Shown here piece by piece: positions 36,646 to 45,754 of a stretch of 64,000 bases of DNA. The notes below the pieces were generated by a model. It was not told the DNA's origin, made no database searches, and was given only the letters and a program-made list of their open reading frames with translations. The stretch's first letter is position 1; the number at the start of each line of letters is the position of its first letter. Where the stretch lies: contig CABJAB010000004.1 in assembly GCA_902363445.1 (NCBI GenBank), positions 248,001 to 312,000 of the forward strand, in the 5' to 3' direction. The stretch comes from Lachnospiraceae bacterium. Lineage in GTDB: Bacteria > Bacillota > Clostridia > Lachnospirales > Lachnospiraceae. The position numbers were made by a program, and so were the translations under genes.

Positions 36646-38121
36646 ATGGCGACGACAAAAACGTTAATTGGGAATATCAAGGGTCCTAAAGGCGATAAAG
36701 GGGATATGGGAGCAACTGGGGTACAAGGTCCTGTTGGACCTCAGGGAAAGACCGGAGCAACTGGCGCCGCCGGCCCGCAAGGTACACAGGGTCCAAAAGG
36801 AGATACTGGAACTCAGGGCCCTAAAGGCGATAAAGGAGATACTGGCGCTGCCGGCGCGACCGGCGCTGCTGGTCAGAGAGGAAGCCGTTGGTCCCAAGGA
36901 TCAGCTATTACTGGGACAAATACGACGGCCGCTGTTTTTACTGGTACTGGAATCGCGGATGCACTGATCAATGACAATTACTTGAACACCAGCACCGGCA
37001 ATACGTATCGCTGCACAGTAGCCGGAGCAGCTTCTGTAGCCAAATGGGTATATACAGGCTGTATCAGAGGCGTCACGGGTCCGACAGGTCCACAGGGTGC
37101 CACCGGCGCAACTGGTGCAACCGGGCCGCAGGGAGCCGTTGGTCCAAAAGGCGATACTGGTAAGCAGGGCGCTAAAGGTGATACCGGAGCAACTGGCGCA
37201 ACTGGTCCACAGGGGCAGCGCGGGAGCCGTTGGTCCCAGGGAACAGCCATTACTGGGACGAATACTACAGCAGCTGTGTTTTCTGGCTCAGGTATCACAG
37301 ATGCGCTTGTAAACGACAACTACCTGAATATATCCACCGGAAACACTTATAGATGCACAGTGGCAGGGAACGCATCAACAGCTAAATGGGCCTACAGCGG
37401 ATGTATTAAAGGGGTCGCAGGTGCAACCGGTCCGCAGGGCCCTCAAGGAGAACCTGGGCCTTCCGGAGAAATCACTGCCGGGTCTGTACTTAATTTCACA
37501 CCCTCCAAAACTTTTGAATTGCCGAAAAGCGGCGAATCTGTTGGGATAATCATTGGTAAAACTGTTGGAGATTTAAGCGACCTTGATACTCGTCTCAAAA
37601 ACACCGCGGAATCCATGGGAAATGGTGTATACACGTCAGACGATACAGTAGAAGGCTCCACCTTTGAGACTCGGTTAGATGCGGATACATTGGGAGGGCA
37701 ACTACCTGGGTATTATACAAAGCAGGCAGATATTGGGAATGTTTCAAACCTTACGACTAATGCAAAAACATTGGTTGGAGCAGCCAATGAACTGAATAAA
37801 AAGGTAGAATTTACGGTACGCAATTCTTATACGGAACAGGATACTTTTTTCTTTCAGAATTCCTACATTCTGGGAAATGAAGTTGTCATACAATTTGAGG
37901 TTTTATCAACAGTAGGGCTTCCGAGCAACACAAACCTGTTCCGAATATCAGATAGCGCTGCATATCCTAAAAAAGTCCAGAAAATACCGGCGTTTTGCAG
38001 GGTGGGAGCGGATGGCGCGGGAGCGGTTGTGTGTGCGGAAATTACAACGGACGGATACATAAAACAAAACCAAAGCACTAATCCGACAATGATCACAGTA
38101 TTTGGTAGTTATCTTATATAA
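36646..38121 (+). CDS. Collagen-like tail fibre protein with duplicated module
   Basis: 491 aa. Three collagen-like G-x-y blocks alternate with two copies of a module of about 67 aa that begins [10 protein letters not shown] and contains [11 protein letters not shown]-terminal part of about 200 aa has the [18 protein letters not shown] linker common in fibres and a beta-rich tip. Probably a fibre or fibre adaptor recognising the target cell surface. The repeats make the gene prone to recombination. Confidence 0.8.
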   Translation: MATTKTLIGNIKGPKGDKGDMGATGVQGPVGPQGKTGATGAAGPQGTQGPKGDTGTQGPKGDKGDTGAAGATGAAGQRGSRWSQGSAITGTNTTAAVFTGTGIADALINDNYLNTSTGNTYRCTVAGAASVAKWVYTGCIRGVTGPTGPQGATGATGATGPQGAVGPKGDTGKQGAKGDTGATGATGPQGQRGSRWSQGTAITGTNTTAAVFSGSGITDALVNDNYLNISTGNTYRCTVAGNASTAKWAYSGCIKGVAGATGPQGPQGEPGPSGEITAGSVLNFTPSKTFELPKSGESVGIIIGKTVGDLSDLDTRLKNTAESMGNGVYTSDDTVEGSTFETRLDADTLGGQLPGYYTKQADIGNVSNLTTNAKTLVGAANELNKKVEFTVRNSYTEQDTFFFQNSYILGNEVVIQFEVLSTVGLPSNTNLFRISDSAAYPKKVQKIPAFCRVGADGAGAVVCAEITTDGYIKQNQSTNPTMITVFGSYLI

Positions 38122-38136
38122 AGGAGAATTAAAGAT

Positions 38137-38952
38137 ATGTCAATTATAACTGGAGTAATTAAAACCCTGACATCTAAATTTGGAGTGACACTGCCGGTTA
38201 CCGTGACAAAGGCCGTGTACGATGAAACAACAGGCGAAAAACTGGATGCCACTATATCCGAGATAAAAAATGAGATTGGAGAGGTCTCCACTCTCACAAC
38301 TACTGCCAAAACGATGGCGGGAGCTGTCAATGAACTGGACGCTGATATGTCCAAACACCTAATGCAGTCCTTTATAAGTCCAGAACACTTAGGGCTTGAA
38401 AGAAACGGTTGTACCTTAATCGACTTGTTTAATGCCCTTCCGTATTTTGGAATTTTATCTTATTGGATTGGAACAAATTCTGCACAAATTCAATCAGAGA
38501 TAGCGGCACAGATAGGACGAAATGCCACGGACGTATTTGGAATACTGACTGTGACAAAAACAGAGAATTTAGCTGGAAATTATACTTTTTATGAATACGG
38601 CGAAACACCGAACTTGACCTATACTGCGTCCTATGACTTGGTGAATGGGACAACCACCTGGAAAAACTTTCGAAGAAACGCAACAGCCGAATATGCGGAC
38701 AGTCTTCAGGATATGACTTTAGTAGATAAGGGAATTGTGACGGATACCCTAATGGATTCCATAGAAAAGGGATTTTACTATTATGGAGAAAATACGATTG
38801 GGGCACCAAGCAGTGATGCCGGTGTCATATTATCGCTCCCAGCTGGTGAAGCATATACGATGCGAATAGCCTTAACAGCAGGACATCAAATGTATATCAA
38901 CGTACATGTATCAGGAATAACATACGGAGATTGGAGACCAATAACCGCATAG
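38137..38952 (+). CDS. Tail fibre or receptor-binding protein
   Basis: 271 aa, AAGGAG upstream of the ATG. The first 75 aa hold the same fibre linker type (T-T-T-A-K-T-M-A-G-A-V-N-E-L) as the previous gene; the rest is beta-rich and ends with Y-G-D-W-R-P-I, typical of fibre tips. No chaperone domain is visible. Confidence 0.7.
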   Translation: MSIITGVIKTLTSKFGVTLPVTVTKAVYDETTGEKLDATISEIKNEIGEVSTLTTTAKTMAGAVNELDADMSKHLMQSFISPEHLGLERNGCTLIDLFNALPYFGILSYWIGTNSAQIQSEIAAQIGRNATDVFGILTVTKTENLAGNYTFYEYGETPNLTYTASYDLVNGTTTWKNFRRNATAEYADSLQDMTLVDKGIVTDTLMDSIEKGFYYYGENTIGAPSSDAGVILSLPAGEAYTMRIALTAGHQMYINVHVSGITYGDWRPITA

Positions 38953-39019
38953 AGTCTTCTTTTTAATTGTCCATTTTCTCATCATTTTTCTTATATTAAG
39001 TAATTTAGGAGGTAATCTT

Positions 39020-40087
39020 ATGTTAAATACAAATTCAACAGTATCTCAATCATCCATTTTAACAGTAGGAAAGAACGCGTCACTCTACGATTTTACTACA
39101 GTAAATGCCGCTGTCACCCATGCCAGGCAGTATTGCAGCAAAGCTAATCGTGTCGTCGTTAAAATCGCATCCGGCACCTATAACGAACAGGTGGATTTAT
39201 GCAACAATCCAGGCATTGATTTAATTGGGGAGGGCATGGATACGACAATACTCTCATATCCCAGTACTTATCCCAACGCGCCGATCTATACCACCGGACA
39301 GGGATATTTCAGCGGACTCACCTTTTTGGCCACTTCAGGAAGCAATTCCTATGGCCTCCACTATGAAAATGGAAGTACCAAGATTTCAGGGACAACCGTT
39401 TTCCGGAACTGTAAATTTTCCTCTCCCCACAATGCGATTGGATGCGGCTTAGGCGCCAATTCTACTCTGTCCCTTTATAATTGTGTCCTTCAGGGAACTG
39501 GCGGAGGCGCTCCTTTATATCTGCATAATGCAGCATATGCCAACTCCCCGAATCAGGTTTTCGAAATGTTTGATTGTGTGTTATACGGCAAGAATTCCTC
39601 TTCCAATGAGTCGGTCCTGATTGACGACGCCGCTAAATTTTACGGAGTTTCCAACAGTACTGCTCAGCTTCGATTTTCCAACAATCGGATGATCAGCAGC
39701 ACAAAAGTCATTTTCCGGGAATCGGAAACTACCCGCTATCCATATATTCCTGTTTCTAATAAGAACATAACCTTGAATCCTTCCAATACCGGAAATACCA
39801 CCCGGGCATTAAATTATAACGAAGGCTGGAAAAACGGACAGGCTTATGTAATCAAATCTGAGCAGACCGTATACAACGCCAACTATTACTTATATTCTGT
39901 CCCCATGGAAAATGCAGACAAATATAACATTACATTGACGGCAGTGAACATTCCCGGTTTAGCCAGTATTCTTTCAGACTGCAGCATCCATTCCACCAGC
40001 GCTAATGGATTTGTTATCAAAGATACAAATCCCAATGGGACTAACTTTGGCATGGAGATAGCATATACAGCATCACTCAAAGGGTAA
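39020..40087 (+). CDS. Beta-helix tailspike-like protein (pectate-lyase/pectinesterase fold)
   Basis: 355 aa with AGGAGG nine bases before ATG. The start resembles pectinesterase-type beta-helix proteins (D-F-T-T-V-N-A-A-V, then V-V-V-K-I-A-S-G-T-Y-N-E-Q-V, L-I-G-E-G-M-D-T-T-I-L). The repeated short strands with N and G turns continue to about residue 250. In phage tails such proteins bind or cut cell-surface polysaccharide. No certain catalytic Asp pair can be assigned by eye, so enzymatic activity is open. Confidence 0.78.
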   Translation: MLNTNSTVSQSSILTVGKNASLYDFTTVNAAVTHARQYCSKANRVVVKIASGTYNEQVDLCNNPGIDLIGEGMDTTILSYPSTYPNAPIYTTGQGYFSGLTFLATSGSNSYGLHYENGSTKISGTTVFRNCKFSSPHNAIGCGLGANSTLSLYNCVLQGTGGGAPLYLHNAAYANSPNQVFEMFDCVLYGKNSSSNESVLIDDAAKFYGVSNSTAQLRFSNNRMISSTKVIFRESETTRYPYIPVSNKNITLNPSNTGNTTRALNYNEGWKNGQAYVIKSEQTVYNANYYLYSVPMENADKYNITLTAVNIPGLASILSDCSIHSTSANGFVIKDTNPNGTNFGMEIAYTASLKG

Positions 40088-40122
40088 TAATCCCGCCAAT
40101 TTTTATAATTTAGGAGGAATCT

Positions 40123-41166
40123 ATGGCAAATACACTCCAAACTTACTGTACCAAAAATGACTGCTATAAAGAAGGAACGCCCCTCTCGGGCGTTTCTTTT
40201 TTGATCGTCCACTCTCCCGCCGTCTATCCCGTCATCATCCGGGCGCAGTCCGGAGCGGGAGGCGGCTGGTTCAAGCGCTGGAACAAGCCGGGAGTGGAAA
40301 AGCTGGTCCACGGCTTCATCGACGACACCGGAATTTATGAGTTCGCTCCGCCCGCTATGTCCTGCTGGCACATAGGAAACGGATGGGGAAACGCCCATTG
40401 CATCGGCTACGAATTATGTGAGCTGGAAACAGCAGCGGAATTCCGGAAGGTCTGGGCAAATGCCGTCTCTCACTATGCCGGACTATGCAAGCGCTTTAAC
40501 CTGGATACCGGCCAGATTCTCGGCCACTATGAGGCTTATAAAAAAGGAATTGCTTCGAACCACAGCGATCCGGAACCATATTTTCGCCGCTTTGGCAAAA
40601 GCATGTCCGATTTTCGGACTGAGGTAAAGGAAATGATGTCCGAAGGGGCATCCTCCTCCCCTGATTCCTCTCCGGATATGCCGCTTCCCACGATTACAGA
40701 AGTCTATGAACCTTGGGCTTATGCGAAAATATGTAACCTGACAAAATCAGACCCGTATCTAAATGTCCGTACTGGTCCCGGCACATCCTATCAAATTATA
40801 CGCCGGCTGGGCAATGGAAATGAAGTGGATGTAGCCGCACTTTATACCAACGGCTGGGCAAAAATAAATATTGTAGGACAAGAGGGATTCGTGTATTCTG
40901 GATATCTTCGGATATCCGTCAGGCAAGCAGACCATTCCGCCGTTCAGTCTGGCACCGTGTGGGTTGGAAAAGTCACCGGAACCGGCGGCGCAGGCTTAAA
41001 CGTCCGTACCGGTCCCGGTACATCCTTTGAAAAACTGAGTGCCTGGCCCAAGCTGGGTGATGGAAACCTGGTTGATATTTTAGGAGAATCCGGCGGCTGG
41101 TATCAGACAAAAATCGCCGGCAAATATACGGGCTGGGTATCAAAAGATTATATTCGGAGGGCGTAA
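40123..41166 (+). CDS. Endolysin: N-acetylmuramoyl-L-alanine amidase with two SH3b domains
   Basis: 347 aa. Residues 1-170 are an Amidase_2/PGRP-type domain (F-L-I-V-H-S, E-F-A-P-P, W-H-I-G-N-G-W-G-N, G-H-Y-E-A, H-S-D-P-E; His/His/Asp zinc set plausible). Two SH3b wall-binding domains follow, each with L-N-V-R-T-G-P-G-T-S (about 212-270 and 285-346). It cuts the amide bond between MurNAc and the stem peptide for particle release. AGGAGGA is five bases before the ATG. A terminator-like hairpin lies 50 bases into the gene. Confidence 0.92.
   Translation: MANTLQTYCTKNDCYKEGTPLSGVSFLIVHSPAVYPVIIRAQSGAGGGWFKRWNKPGVEKLVHGFIDDTGIYEFAPPAMSCWHIGNGWGNAHCIGYELCELETAAEFRKVWANAVSHYAGLCKRFNLDTGQILGHYEAYKKGIASNHSDPEPYFRRFGKSMSDFRTEVKEMMSEGASSSPDSSPDMPLPTITEVYEPWAYAKICNLTKSDPYLNVRTGPGTSYQIIRRLGNGNEVDVAALYTNGWAKINIVGQEGFVYSGYLRISVRQADHSAVQSGTVWVGKVTGTGGAGLNVRTGPGTSFEKLSAWPKLGDGNLVDILGESGGWYQTKIAGKYTGWVSKDYIRRA
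40174..40202 (+). terminator. Terminator-like hairpin inside the endolysin gene
   Basis: GGAACGCCC and GGGCGTTTC form a 9-bp stem (one G-T pair) with a 5-base loop, followed immediately by six Ts, at codons 18-27 of the endolysin. By structure it is a regular intrinsic terminator. Confidence 0.6.
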
Positions 41167-41199
41167 GCCCTCCTTTATGAAAGGAATGGTGCTCTTTGA

Positions 41200-41727
41200 A
41201 TGTCGTATATCACGGCTTTAATCGATAACGGAATCACACATACTGTCATTCTGCTCTTCGCTCTCCTGTTTGCCGTCCAGGAAATTCTGAAACTGGCGGA
41301 CTGGACAGCCGGGCGGTTCGGAATAGAAACTAAGTGGTCCCTAAAAGAAAAATCGCAGGCTCAGATGCTGATCGAACATGATAAGATGCTGACAAGTATA
41401 TCTGCGGGCCTTCAAAAGACCAACGAAGAAATCAACTGCCTTACATCCAGAATGAAGGAATTAAGAGAACTGATCGAAAAAAACGATCATGAAAACCGGC
41501 TGTTCCATCTGGATATCCAAAGGAAAAACGATGCCAATAAACGGGCGGAGCTGAAAGACCGGATTGGTCAGTCATACCGGTATTATCACACTCTCAAGGA
41601 ATGGAACCGGATGGAAAAAGAAGCGTTTTACGACCTGGTGAAAGATTATGAGCTTCACGGAGGAGAAAACAGCTTCGTACACGAAAAATGTGTTCCGGAA
41701 TCCTACACCTGGGAACTGACCGACTAA
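41200..41727 (+). CDS. Membrane-anchored coiled-coil protein, last gene of the tail operon
   Basis: 175 aa: one N-terminal membrane segment (about 12-28), then charged helices and a coiled coil (about 60-115), and an acidic aromatic C-terminus. It directly follows the endolysin, so it may be a lysis accessory (holin-like or spanin-like anchor), but no family is recognised. GAAAGGA lies upstream of ATG. The operon ends here, before ssrA on the other strand. Confidence 0.65.
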   Translation: MSYITALIDNGITHTVILLFALLFAVQEILKLADWTAGRFGIETKWSLKEKSQAQMLIEHDKMLTSISAGLQKTNEEINCLTSRMKELRELIEKNDHENRLFHLDIQRKNDANKRAELKDRIGQSYRYYHTLKEWNRMEKEAFYDLVKDYELHGGENSFVHEKCVPESYTWELTD

Positions 41728-41735
41728 ACTATAAA

Positions 41736-41765
41736 AAATAAAAGAGCGCCGTAAACACGGCGCTC
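41736..41765 (-). terminator. Terminator of ssrA, possibly bidirectional
   Basis: GAGCGCCG-N6-CGGCGCTC; on the minus strand it is followed by TTTTATTTTTT, making it a strong terminator for the tmRNA. The plus side has only a short CTCTT tract, so it also ends the tail operon less well. Confidence 0.85.
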
Positions 41766-41771
41766 CTCTTA

Positions 41772-42118
41772 TGGACCTGAGGGGAATCGAACCCCTGTCC
41801 GAAAGCCCTTCCATCCAGGTTTCTTCCATCATAGTCCTTGTTTTAACATTCCCTTACACAAACGCCCAAAGACAGGCTTATGTGCTTAGTAGCTTCATCG
41901 TTTCTTCCATCTCTGCAAAGCTTAGGAGACGAAGTTCCCCACTTTCACGATGCCGAGGTCCTAAGCTGTGAGCGGCCTAGGGTCGACAGCTGCAATTAAG
42001 CAGCGTACGCTAACTGATCGTCTGCGTTTATATTTAGGTTTTCCATGTTGATGACGCAGTCACGGTCTGCGGATGGCTTCCCAAACTTCTAAACCCCCGT
42101 CGAAACCAGTACAAGCCC
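41772..42118 (-). ncRNA. ssrA: tmRNA (transfer-messenger RNA)
   Basis: About 347 nt. The tRNA-like ends pair as GGGCTTG (5') with CAGGTCC (3'), two G-U pairs included, and the T-arm ACAGGGGTTCGATTCCCCT is standard. The 5' part has the conserved TGGTTTCGAC segment. The internal reading frame ends ...A-D-D-Q-L-A-Y-A-A followed by TAA, a normal ssrA degron. CCA is not encoded. It rescues stalled ribosomes together with SmpB, whose gene is close upstream on the same strand. Confidence 0.95.
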
Positions 42119-42172
42119 TGGTTACATACGACTCTCAGTGTAGTGCTATTATATGCCCAAAAACATCGGTTG

Positions 42173-42454
42173 TCAAGCCTCGTGATGCACATGATCGTGA
42201 TCATGGTCATGATGTGCTTCCGCTGGAAGCTCCAGAATTTCGCCCAGCACTTGAATCATGATTTCATTGGTACAGGATTTTATATATCCCATCATGTTGA
42301 GCAGAATCTCATCATTCATCTGGTCCTGGCTCAGATCCTCCCGCTTTTTCAGCTGGTCCAGCATCATGACAAGCTGCGGCGCCAGCTCTTCATATGTCTC
42401 GAGCGTAACGCCTGTCACCAGACGGCGCAGCTCTTCTCTCGTATCCGGCTTCAT
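42173..42454 (-). CDS. Small protein with histidine-rich tail
   Basis: 93 aa, helical, ending in an H-H-D-H-D-H-D-H-V-H-H-E-A tail that should bind divalent metal. AGGAGCTG lies seven bases before ATG 42454. It lies between smpB and ssrA on the same strand and is likely co-transcribed with smpB. No family recognised. Its repeated M-M-x-L/L-G-E-I-L helices suggest an oligomeric or regulatory protein. Confidence 0.7.
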   Translation of the reverse strand: MKPDTREELRRLVTGVTLETYEELAPQLVMMLDQLKKREDLSQDQMNDEILLNMMGYIKSCTNEIMIQVLGEILELPAEAHHDHDHDHVHHEA

Positions 42455-42467
42455 TCACAGCTCCTCC

Positions 42468-42935
42468 TTATCCCAGATTTCGGATTTTAAATTCTTTTTC
42501 CGCTTCTCTTTTCTGGTCCTTCTTGGCTATATCCTGCCGTTTGTCATACAGCTTCTTTCCTCTGGCCAATCCAATCTCCACCTTGACCAGGCTTCCCTTG
42601 AAATATACCTTAAGGGGTACGACCGTAAAGCCCTTCTGCTGAATCTTTCCCACCAGCTTATTGATCTCGTAGCCGTGAAGCAGCAACTTCCTCACCCTCA
42701 AAGGATCTTTATTAAAAATATTACCCTTTTCATACGGGCTGACATGCATTCCAAAGATGTAGACTTCTCCCCGTTCAATTTTCACAAAGGATTCTTTGAT
42801 GCTGCATTTTCCCATCCGAATGGACTTCACTTCTGTGCCTGACAGGGAAATCCCCGCTTCATACGTATCATCAATAAAATAATCGTGATATGCCTTTTTA
42901 TTATTCGCGACCAGCTTATAGCTATCCTTTGACAC
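42468..42935 (-). CDS. smpB: SsrA-binding protein SmpB
   Basis: 155 aa, normal length, with [11 protein letters not shown] near the N-terminus, [20 protein letters not shown] and the basic C-terminal tail ([13 protein letters not shown]) that reads the decoding site. Its ATG shares one base with the stop of rnr, so rnr-smpB are an operon, the common bacterial arrangement. Confidence 0.97.
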   Translation of the reverse strand: MSKDSYKLVANNKKAYHDYFIDDTYEAGISLSGTEVKSIRMGKCSIKESFVKIERGEVYIFGMHVSPYEKGNIFNKDPLRVRKLLLHGYEINKLVGKIQQKGFTVVPLKVYFKGSLVKVEIGLARGKKLYDKRQDIAKKDQKREAEKEFKIRNLG

Positions 42936-45283
42936 TATTCTTCCTCCCAGGAGCGCTCCGGCACAAAGTCAATGGTACCTCCCACTTTATCCACTGCGGA
43001 CACCCGCACGCGGATCCTCTGGCCCAGTTTATAGACCTGTTCCGTGGTAGTCCCTACCAGCCGGTACTGCGCTTCATCAAATTGATAATAATCCCCGTCA
43101 AGAGCCGACAGGGAGATCATCCCCTCCACGGTATTGGGAAGCTCCACATACATTCCCCAACCTGTAACGCCTGATATCACGCCGTCAAACACTTCTCCGA
43201 TATGGCCCGCCATATACTGGCATTTCTTGAGTTTCTCCGCTTCTCTTTCCGCGTCATCTGCTTTTCTTTCCATGGAAGAGCATCCGGCGCATACCTCCGG
43301 CAGAATCTCGGCATAATGCCCTTTACGCTTCTCCGACATCTTTCCTGCCAGACATTCGCCCATTATCCTGTGTATCTGCAGATCGGGATACCGCCTGATC
43401 GGCGAGGTGAAATGGCAGTAATATTTCGCCGCCAGGCCAAAATGCCCGATACATTCCGGCTGATACTTAGCCCGCTTCATGGAACGCAGGGTCAGTCTGC
43501 TTATAAGAGCTTCCTCCGGTGAATCCTGGATACCCGCCAAAAGCTTCTGGAGCTCTTTGGGGTGTACCTCCTCCTGTCCCATCCTCAGATGAAATCCAAA
43601 ATTGCTGATGAGGAGCGCCAGCTCCCGAATCTTATCCGGATCCGGATTTTCATGGGTCCTGTAAACAAACGGCTGCCCCTGCCAATAATAATCCTCCGCT
43701 ACCGTCTCATTCGCCAGCAGCATAAAATCCTCTATGAGCATCGTAGCCACATTTCTGTCATAAGGCTTTATTTCCACCGGTCTACCTTCTTCATCCAGAA
43801 GTATCTTACTTTCCGGGAAATCGAAGTCAATGGACCCGCGCTTTTTTCTCTTCGCCCGAAGGATAGAGGATAAATCTGCCATCATCCGGAACATCGGCAC
43901 AAGCTCTTCATATTCCCGGCGCAGTTTTTCATCATGGTCTTCCAGGATCCCTTTCACAGCGGTATAGGTCATCCTCCTGTCCACGCAGATCACAGACTTC
44001 ACGATCTCGTGTCCGAGCACACGGCCTTTTCCATCAATTTCCATTATACAGCTGAATGCCAGCCGGTCAACCCCCGCGTTCAATGAACAGATGCCATTGC
44101 TAAGCTCCTTCGGCAGCATGGGAATGACGCGGTCCGTCAGGTAAACACTGGTTCCGCGCTTAAGCGCTTCTCTGTCCAGCGCACTCCCTTCCTTTACATA
44201 ATGGGACACATCGGCGATATGGACTCCCAGCTTATAAATTCCATCTTCCATGGAAATGGAGATCGCATCGTCCAGATCCTTCGCATCTTCTCCATCTATG
44301 GTCACTGTCTGAAGGCTCCGGAAATCCTTCCTGCCTTCCAATTCTCCCGGAAGGACCGAAGAGGGAATCCGTTTCACCTCAGCCAGAACCTCGTCGGGAA
44401 ACACATTTTCAAATCCGTAGGCCTTGGCAATGGAAAGAATATCCACTCCGGGCTCTCCCACCCGGCCCAAAATCTCCGTAACACGGCCTTCCGGATTTTT
44501 CCGGCCGTTTCCATAATCTGTGATCTTCACTGCGACGCGTTCGCCGGTGGACGCTTCCATGGAGTGTTCTTCAGGAATGAACACATCGCTGCAAAGCTTT
44601 TGGTTCACCGGTACGGCAAATCCGAAATTCTTGCATTTTTCATAAGTGGCGATGATTTCTTCATGGGCCCTTACAAGCACCTTGACCACGCGGCCCTCCG
44701 GATTCTTTCTTCTTCCGCTTTTCTTTCCGCTGCAAAGCGCTACCTGGACCGTATCTCCGTCCATGGCATTTCCCACTTCATCTTCCGGGATGAAAATATC
44801 CGGTTCCGGCTCCTCTCCTTCTGCTTTTTCCACAACGACAAAGCCAAATCCTTTTCGGTTCCCCAAAAAAGTTCCGGTAATCAGAAAATGCTCTGCCAAT
44901 GCGTATTTTCCTCTTTTTGAGAGGCCTATCTTTCCCTCTGAAAGAAGGGCATCCAAAACCTCCTGAAGCTCCGGGCGCTCTTCTTTGGATATTCCCAGCA
45001 GAATCGCCAGCTCCTTGATCTTAAGAGGAACATAATTTTTATGGCCAAAGAGCTTTAAAAGCCTCTCTTTTCTCTCCTCCATCCTCTCAGCCGCCGGTCT
45101 GCCTTCGGAAAGCTCATCTGAAGCTTTCACATATTCCTTCCGGAGCTCCTCCTGCCGTCCGCGCCCTTTTCCTTTTCGCGCCCCGCCAGTTTCCCATTTT
45201 TTCTCTTTTTTCCTTTTATACGTTCCGCCTATTCCGGGCTGCTTTTCTCTTCCGCCGCTCTTTTTTTCATTTCCGTTATCCAT
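42935..45283 (-). CDS. rnr: Ribonuclease R (3'-5' exoribonuclease)
   Basis: 782 aa from ATG 45283 (AGGAG six bases upstream; an ATG at 45298 overlaps the ribosome site). Layout: a basic, low-complexity N-terminal extension of about 65 aa, a winged-helix domain, two cold-shock domains, the RNB catalytic domain ([12 protein letters not shown] acidic motif) and an S1 domain near the C-terminus. It degrades structured RNA and, with tmRNA-SmpB, non-stop messages. A terminator lies between it and secG. Confidence 0.96.
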   Translation of the reverse strand: MDNGNEKKSGGREKQPGIGGTYKRKKEKKWETGGARKGKGRGRQEELRKEYVKASDELSEGRPAAERMEERKERLLKLFGHKNYVPLKIKELAILLGISKEERPELQEVLDALLSEGKIGLSKRGKYALAEHFLITGTFLGNRKGFGFVVVEKAEGEEPEPDIFIPEDEVGNAMDGDTVQVALCSGKKSGRRKNPEGRVVKVLVRAHEEIIATYEKCKNFGFAVPVNQKLCSDVFIPEEHSMEASTGERVAVKITDYGNGRKNPEGRVTEILGRVGEPGVDILSIAKAYGFENVFPDEVLAEVKRIPSSVLPGELEGRKDFRSLQTVTIDGEDAKDLDDAISISMEDGIYKLGVHIADVSHYVKEGSALDREALKRGTSVYLTDRVIPMLPKELSNGICSLNAGVDRLAFSCIMEIDGKGRVLGHEIVKSVICVDRRMTYTAVKGILEDHDEKLRREYEELVPMFRMMADLSSILRAKRKKRGSIDFDFPESKILLDEEGRPVEIKPYDRNVATMLIEDFMLLANETVAEDYYWQGQPFVYRTHENPDPDKIRELALLISNFGFHLRMGQEEVHPKELQKLLAGIQDSPEEALISRLTLRSMKRAKYQPECIGHFGLAAKYYCHFTSPIRRYPDLQIHRIMGECLAGKMSEKRKGHYAEILPEVCAGCSSMERKADDAEREAEKLKKCQYMAGHIGEVFDGVISGVTGWGMYVELPNTVEGMISLSALDGDYYQFDEAQYRLVGTTTEQVYKLGQRIRVRVSAVDKVGGTIDFVPERSWEEE

Positions 45284-45368
45284 TTCTCTCCTATTCATCC
45301 GGCTACTGTTTTTTGTCCTGCACGCCGGAATGCTGCGACCATGACGGAGAATTTCCCTGCATCATAAC

Positions 45369-45427
45369 AAAAAGGGATTCATCCCGCCAAAGGCGTGTCG
45401 TGAATGCCTTGGCAAGCAATGAATCCC
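45369..45427 (-). terminator. Terminator between secG and rnr
   Basis: GGGATTCAT/ATGAATCCC outer stem with an inner GCCAAGGC/GCCTTTGGC hairpin, followed on the minus strand by TTTTTG. Confidence 0.8.
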
Positions 45428-45452
45428 ATCTTCTCCGCTATACAGGTCCCGC

Positions 45453-45689
45453 TTAAAGTATGTTCAGCGCAAGGGCAAGCAACAGGAATAAAATCGCCGC
45501 ATACTTCGTAACCTTTTCCAGCTTTCCCTCAATCGAACGTCCTTTATTCTTTCCCCAGAAAGTCTCGGCAGCGCCGCTTATGGAGCCGGTCAGTCCTGCT
45601 GATTTTCCTTCCTGCAGCAATACTATCACAACCAATGCCAAACACACTATCAAGAAAACCACGGTTAAAATCACTTTCAAAACAGTCAT
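45453..45689 (-). CDS. secG: Preprotein translocase subunit SecG
   Basis: 78 aa from ATG 45689, with AGGAGGTGTGAAG directly upstream. Two transmembrane helices (about 3-25 and 56-75) flank the conserved L-L-Q-E-G-K-S-A-G-L-x-G-S loop of SecG, the non-essential SecYEG subunit. It lies between eno and rnr, a common Firmicute neighbourhood. Confidence 0.93.
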   Translation of the reverse strand: MTVLKVILTVVFLIVCLALVVIVLLQEGKSAGLTGSISGAAETFWGKNKGRSIEGKLEKVTKYAAILFLLLALALNIL

Positions 45690-45754
45690 CTTCACACCTC
45701 CTATGGTCAAACATAGTTATCTTACCATAAAAGGACAGGATTGGCAACTATTTT

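Noticed and set aside
7194..41727. Complete functional prophage
   Set aside because: No terminase, portal, capsid, connector, integrase or replication gene can be found on either strand between recA and ssrA; the only integrase belongs to the nested Tn916-like element.
41772..41810. ssrA 3' end as attachment site of the tail cluster
   Set aside because: Searched by eye for a copy of the ssrA 3' end near 6.8-7.2 kb; the tRNA-like sequences there are different and no direct repeat was seen.
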